The notes below the pieces were generated by a model. That model was given only the letters and a program-made list of their open reading frames with translations, was not told where the DNA came from and searched no databases. Below, piece by piece: positions 60,172 through 64,000 of a stretch of DNA of 64,000 bases. The DNA comes from Ruegeria atlantica (lineage in GTDB: Bacteria; Pseudomonadota; Alphaproteobacteria; Rhodobacterales; Rhodobacteraceae), in contig WQBJ01000002.1 of assembly GCA_013032095.1 (NCBI GenBank), positions 193,501-257,500 of the forward strand. The letters run 5' to 3'. Position 1 is the stretch's first letter; each line of letters opens with the position of its first letter. The position numbers and the translations under genes were made by a program.

Positions 60172-62930
60172 CAGTTCTGGCGGGCATCGGCTTTACCGCC
60201 CCATGGGTGCTGCTGGGGTTACTGACCCTGCCGATCCTGTGGTTGATCCTGCGCGCGGTGCCACCCGCGCCGATCCGCAGGCTGTTCCCGGCGGTGACAC
60301 TGCTGCTGGGGCTGAAAGATGACGAAAGCGTCTCGGACCGTACCCCGTGGTGGCTCTTGTTGCTGCGCATGCTGGCAGCGGCGGCGATCATCATCGGGCT
60401 GGCCGGTCCGGTCCTAAACCCCTCTCGGGACGAAACCGGAAAGGGGCCGTTGTTGCTGGTGTTGGATGCCAGTTGGGCCGGGGCGACACGGTGGTCATCG
60501 ACGCTGGATCAGATCGACGTGCAACTGACCGAGGCTGGTCGGGCAGGGCGCACCGTGGCAATCCTAAGCCTGACCGCACCTGAGACACCGGTGTTCCAGG
60601 CGGCTGAGGCGTGGCGCGGGCGTTTGCCGGGCCTGACGCCGACACCGTGGCAGCCGACGGAAACACAAATCGAACAGTCGCTGGCTGCTTTGGATCAATT
60701 GGACGGAGGCTTTGACACGCATTGGTTCAGTGACCGTTTAGCCTATGAGGGGCAGGACAGAGTTCTGTCAGAGCTTCAGGCGCAGGGCACGGTGACGGTT
60801 TTTCAGTCCGCAGCACCGGTTGTTGCGATTCTGCCCGCCGCTTATCAGGACGGTGTCATCCAACTGACCGCTCAGCGGGCTGAGCCGGGTCCGGTTGAGA
60901 GCCTGACCTTGCTGGCACAGGGTCGCGATCCCGCCGGTGCGATGCGGGTTCTGCAATCGGCCGAGATGGAGTTCCCAAGTGGAGAAACACAGGCTCAAGT
61001 AGATCTTGCACTCCCCTCCGAGCTGCGCGCCCGCATCACCCGGTTTGAAATTCAAGGAGAACGCTCGGCTGGTGCAGTGACGCTGACCGATGACAGCCTG
61101 CGCCGCCGTGAGGTCGCTCTGATCGCCGGAACGCTAAACCGCGAGGGGCTGGAGTTGCTCTCGCCACTGCACTACCTGACCCAGGTTCTGAGCCCAACGG
61201 CGGATTTCGTTGAAGGTGGACTGTTGGAGGTACTGCCCGCGAACCCCGACGTGATCGTTCTGGCAGACGTGGCGAAACTGTCTGATGGCGAACAGGCTGC
61301 GCTGATTGAATGGGTTGAACAGGGCGGGTTGTTATTGCGCTTTGCAGGCCCGCGCATGGCCGCCAGCGATCTGGGTCGCGATGCCGAGGATACTCTGCTG
61401 CCGGTACGCCTACGCAGCGGTGGCCGTTCGGTTGGCGGCGCGATGAGCTGGGGTGAGGCCAAGGGGCTGGCCCCCTTCCCCGAAAATTCACCGTTCTACG
61501 GATTGCGGGTGCCTGGAGATGTCACGGTAACCACACAGGTCATGGCGCAACCAGACCCTAATCTGGCGGATCGTGTGATTGCATCGCTGTCGGACGGCAC
61601 GCCGTTGGTGACGCGCAAAACGCTGGGACTGGGGCAGGTGGTGCTGTTCCACGTGACTGCGGATGCGGAATGGTCCAGCCTGCCGCTCTCGGGTTTGTTT
61701 GTTGAGATGCTGGACCGTCTGGCCGTGGCTTCAGCCGCGAAATCCCGTGAGGACGCGCAATTGCAGGGGACCACGTGGGAGCCGATCCAGGTCATGGATG
61801 GGTTTGGTACCTTGTCTGATGCGGGCAATCTGGCCGGTGTGGATGGGGTTGAACTGGTGTCCGGTACGATTGGCCCTGAATTGCAACCTGGCCTTTATGA
61901 AAGTGGCAAGCAGAAACTGGCGCTGAACGTTCTTTCAAATGAGACGGTGCTGAACCCAGTAGTCTGGCCTTCGGACGTTCCGATCAAAGGGCAGGAAGTC
62001 AGCAATGAGACACCCATTGGAGGCATCTTGCTCAGCCTTGCACTGCTGCTTCTGACGATTGACGTGATCGCTTCGCTGGCCCTTTCAGGACGGCTTGGGT
62101 TGGCTAAAGCGGCCGCTGTTGCGCTGGGCACGGTGATTCTGGTGCCAGAAGCGCAGGCGCAGACGCCCGAAGAAACCGATTTTGCACTGAACGCGACCAA
62201 GGAACTGGTGCTGGCCCATGTATTGACCGGAAATACGCAGGTCGATGATGTGGCTCGCGCAGGGATGCGCGGGCTGGCGCAGGTACTGTTCTATCGTACT
62301 TCGGTCGAACCCGCTGAACCCATCGGCGTGGATTTGGAACGCGATGAGTTGGCCTTCTTTCCCTTGCTTTATTGGCCGATCACACCGGACCAGCCGCAGC
62401 CCTCTATCGAAGCTTATGCAAAGCTGAACGCCTATCTACGCTCGGGTGGTATGATCCTGTTCGACACACGCGACGCGGATGTGGCGCGGTTCGGAGCGTC
62501 CAGCCCCAATGGCCGCAAGCTGCAACAGCTGGCCGCACCGCTGAACATTCCCGCGCTAGAGCCTGTTCCTCGCGATCACGTGCTGACCCGAGCCTTTTAC
62601 CTGTTGCAGGATTTCCCGGGTCGCTACGCAGGCACCGAGGTCTGGGTTGAGGCAGCACCGCTGGATGCGGAACAGATCGAAGGCATGCCATTCCGCAACC
62701 TCAATGACAACGTGACCCCGGTGGTGATCGGCGGCAATGACTGGGCTTCGGCCTGGGCCGTGGATCGCAATGGGCAGGCGTTGTTGCCGGTCGGGCGCGG
62801 CTATGCCGGGGAACGTCAGCGCGAGCTGGCCAATCGCTTTGGCGTCAATCTGGTGATGCATGTACTGACCGGGAATTATAAATCGGATCAGGTGCATGTA
62901 CCTGCGTTGTTGGACAGGTTGGGACAATGA
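60168..62930 (+). CDS. BatA-like N-terminus / DUF4159 membrane protein
   Basis: 920 residues from the ATG at 60168. Membrane helices lie near 8-25, 68-88 and 622-640. The N-terminal helices and PWWLLLLRMLAAAAIIIGLA resemble the BatA aerotolerance family. The C-terminal 230 residues are a DUF4159 domain, with DELAFFPLLYWPIT and LRSGGMILFDTRDADVARFG. Between lies a large periplasm- or cytoplasm-facing region of two amidotransferase-like folds. It probably forms a membrane complex with MoxR and DUF58. It overlaps its neighbours by 4 bases. Confidence 0.9.
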   Translation: MTVLAGIGFTAPWVLLGLLTLPILWLILRAVPPAPIRRLFPAVTLLLGLKDDESVSDRTPWWLLLLRMLAAAAIIIGLAGPVLNPSRDETGKGPLLLVLDASWAGATRWSSTLDQIDVQLTEAGRAGRTVAILSLTAPETPVFQAAEAWRGRLPGLTPTPWQPTETQIEQSLAALDQLDGGFDTHWFSDRLAYEGQDRVLSELQAQGTVTVFQSAAPVVAILPAAYQDGVIQLTAQRAEPGPVESLTLLAQGRDPAGAMRVLQSAEMEFPSGETQAQVDLALPSELRARITRFEIQGERSAGAVTLTDDSLRRREVALIAGTLNREGLELLSPLHYLTQVLSPTADFVEGGLLEVLPANPDVIVLADVAKLSDGEQAALIEWVEQGGLLLRFAGPRMAASDLGRDAEDTLLPVRLRSGGRSVGGAMSWGEAKGLAPFPENSPFYGLRVPGDVTVTTQVMAQPDPNLADRVIASLSDGTPLVTRKTLGLGQVVLFHVTADAEWSSLPLSGLFVEMLDRLAVASAAKSREDAQLQGTTWEPIQVMDGFGTLSDAGNLAGVDGVELVSGTIGPELQPGLYESGKQKLALNVLSNETVLNPVVWPSDVPIKGQEVSNETPIGGILLSLALLLLTIDVIASLALSGRLGLAKAAAVALGTVILVPEAQAQTPEETDFALNATKELVLAHVLTGNTQVDDVARAGMRGLAQVLFYRTSVEPAEPIGVDLERDELAFFPLLYWPITPDQPQPSIEAYAKLNAYLRSGGMILFDTRDADVARFGASSPNGRKLQQLAAPLNIPALEPVPRDHVLTRAFYLLQDFPGRYAGTEVWVEAAPLDAEQIEGMPFRNLNDNVTPVVIGGNDWASAWAVDRNGQALLPVGRGYAGERQRELANRFGVNLVMHVLTGNYKSDQVHVPALLDRLGQ

Positions 62931-64000
62931 CTGGAACCGTCATCTTTGATCCGCTGATCCCGTGGCCCGTTCTGGCAATTATAGCCTCGATAGCGGTTGC
63001 AGGGGTCATTCTGGCGCTGTGGCGCGGGTTGTCCGGCTGGGCTTTGCGGGGGTTGGCAGCCTTGGTCGTGATCGCAGCACTGGCGGGGCCGGTCTATCAG
63101 GTCGAAGACCGCGCGCCGCTGACCGATATCGTACTGATGATCGAGGATGAAAGCGCCAGTCAAAAGCTCTCCGATCGCGCCAACCAATCCACGCAAGCGG
63201 CTGAGGAACTGGCCGCTGAAATTGAATCCCGTGACAATACCGAGCTGCGTCGGATCAAGGTGGGTGACGGCGATGGCGACGAAGGTACGCAGGTCATGGC
63301 CGCCCTGAATGCTGCGTTGGCCGAGGAACCTCGCGCGCGGATCGCCGGTATTCTGGTGGTGTCGGACGGCATCGTGCATGACGTCGACCAATCCCCGGAC
63401 CTGCCTGCCCCGATGCACTTGCTGCAAACCGGACGGGAAAGCGACTGGGATCGCCGCCTGATCGTCCGCAATGCTCCGGCCTTTGCCATTATTGGCGAAC
63501 CAGTGACTCTGACCCTGCGTGTCGAGGATAGCGGTGCCGCACCCGTTGGCGCTGCGAGCGCGCCACTTGAGATTTCCGTGGACGGGGCCGAGCCCGAGCA
63601 GTTCAGTATTCCCATCGGCGTTGATGTCGAATTGCCCATCACGCTGCCGCATGGTGGGCGTAATGTCATTCAGTTCACCGTGCCACAAGCCGAGGGCGAA
63701 CTGACCGACCGCAACAACACTGCGCTGATCCAAATGAATGGGGTACGCGACCGGCTGCGGGTGCTGCTGGTCTCGGGCGAGCCTCATCCGGGCGGACGGA
63801 CGTGGCGCAACCTGCTGAAATCCGACAGCTCGGTCGATCTGGTGCATTTCACCATCCTGCGTCCGCCCGAGAAGCAGGACGGTGTGCCGGTGGATGAGTT
63901 GTCGCTGATCGCCTTCCCGACGCGCGAGCTGTTTTTGGAGAAGATCAACGATTTCGACCTGATCATCTTTGACCGTTACAAACGCCGCGGCATCCTGCCC
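62927..64000 (+). CDS. membrane protein of the MoxR unit, 5' part (runs off the window)
   Basis: The frame opens with ATG at 62927, overlapping the preceding stop by 4 bases, and stays open for 358 codons to the window end. Two membrane helices occupy about residues 13-32 and 39-56. After them a von Willebrand-like stretch begins (DIVLMIEDESAS) and an adhesion-type beta domain follows. The last part (RLRVLLVSGEPHPGGRTW) looks like the start of an amidotransferase-like fold. In other alphaproteobacteria a large protein of this kind closes the MoxR-DUF58-DUF4159 unit. The end and full size are not visible. Confidence 0.85.
   Translation, partial: MTGTVIFDPLIPWPVLAIIASIAVAGVILALWRGLSGWALRGLAALVVIAALAGPVYQVEDRAPLTDIVLMIEDESASQKLSDRANQSTQAAEELAAEIESRDNTELRRIKVGDGDGDEGTQVMAALNAALAEEPRARIAGILVVSDGIVHDVDQSPDLPAPMHLLQTGRESDWDRRLIVRNAPAFAIIGEPVTLTLRVEDSGAAPVGAASAPLEISVDGAEPEQFSIPIGVDVELPITLPHGGRNVIQFTVPQAEGELTDRNNTALIQMNGVRDRLRVLLVSGEPHPGGRTWRNLLKSDSSVDLVHFTILRPPEKQDGVPVDELSLIAFPTRELFLEKINDFDLIIFDRYKRRGILP

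Noticed and set aside
1..64000. CRISPR arrays, rRNA genes, complete insertion sequences, replication origin
   Set aside because: No regularly spaced repeats, rRNA sequence, intact transposase or DnaA-box cluster was recognised when reading the window.

Overview
The window looks like a chromosomal segment of a marine alphaproteobacterium of the Roseobacter group (Rhodobacteraceae). The evidence is a cytochrome bc1 operon whose Rieske protein closely resembles that of Rhodobacter, a PetP/PetR-type regulator pair, alphaproteobacterial LexA boxes (GTTC-N7-GTTC), TGATCC-type extracytoplasmic-sigma promoters, and GC-rich coding sequence with frequent 4-bp ATGA overlaps. The assignment rests on recognised protein families, not on a database search.

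Layout. 0-1.5 kb: the start of a YcaQ-like glycosylase gene, a LacI-type repressor and tRNA-Arg(CCT). 1.8-5.9 kb: a compact arsenic operon (arsR-arsC fusion, GAPDH, arsJ, acr3) that can deal with arsenate by two routes: reduction followed by Acr3 efflux, or conversion to 1-arseno-3-phosphoglycerate followed by ArsJ efflux. 6.3-12.7 kb: an accessory segment between tRNA-Thr(CGT) and tRNA-Lys(TTT), holding an exported protein of unknown function, a membrane class III nucleotide cyclase, a broken tyrosine integrase, an AT-rich membrane protein with a possible Nudix-like domain, and a transposase remnant. 12.9-19.9 kb: dapF-mtaB, an NTF2-like protein, petABC (cytochrome bc1), a cytochrome c and a glutathione transferase.

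20-24.4 kb: an FMN riboswitch, ribH (type II lumazine synthase), aroC (an FMN-dependent enzyme), an HD hydrolase, a DMT permease, cobO and a small Cys-rich ORF. 24.6-30.1 kb: phoD, a small membrane protein, an AraC regulator, ilvE, and the divergent petP-petR pair with a strong operator palindrome. 30.2-34.1 kb: HDAC-like deacetylase, xseB, ispA and dxs (isoprenoid precursor supply). 34.4-37.3 kb: a five-gene ExbB-ExbD-ExbD-TonB-like operon. 37.4-42.5 kb: two divergent units (FAD oxidoreductase, chalcone-isomerase-like, MFS, two DUF3833 proteins; and an SDR) whose shared intergenic region carries two TGATCC-N17-GTA promoters, suggesting one oxidative-stress sigma factor drives both.

42.5-50.3 kb: imuB and dnaE2, each behind a LexA-type box but separated by other genes (I78-type inhibitor lipoprotein, glutathione-dependent formaldehyde dehydrogenase, DMT permease, truncated haemoglobin), with no imuA visible and a DnaE2 that ends early. 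50.4-58.2 kb: DUF1203 protein, an ABC ATPase without a permease, a zinc-finger protein, polA, DUF2798 protein, a hydroxypyruvate-isomerase-like protein, another DMT permease and a DUF1285 protein. 58.3-64 kb: a MoxR/DUF58/BatA-like/DUF4159 operon running off the end of the window.

Most of the window is ordinary chromosome. The parts most worth a second look are the accessory segment with the Nudix-like membrane protein, the paired sigma-type promoters, the dispersed SOS mutasome with a short DnaE2, and the riboswitch-ribH-aroC arrangement.
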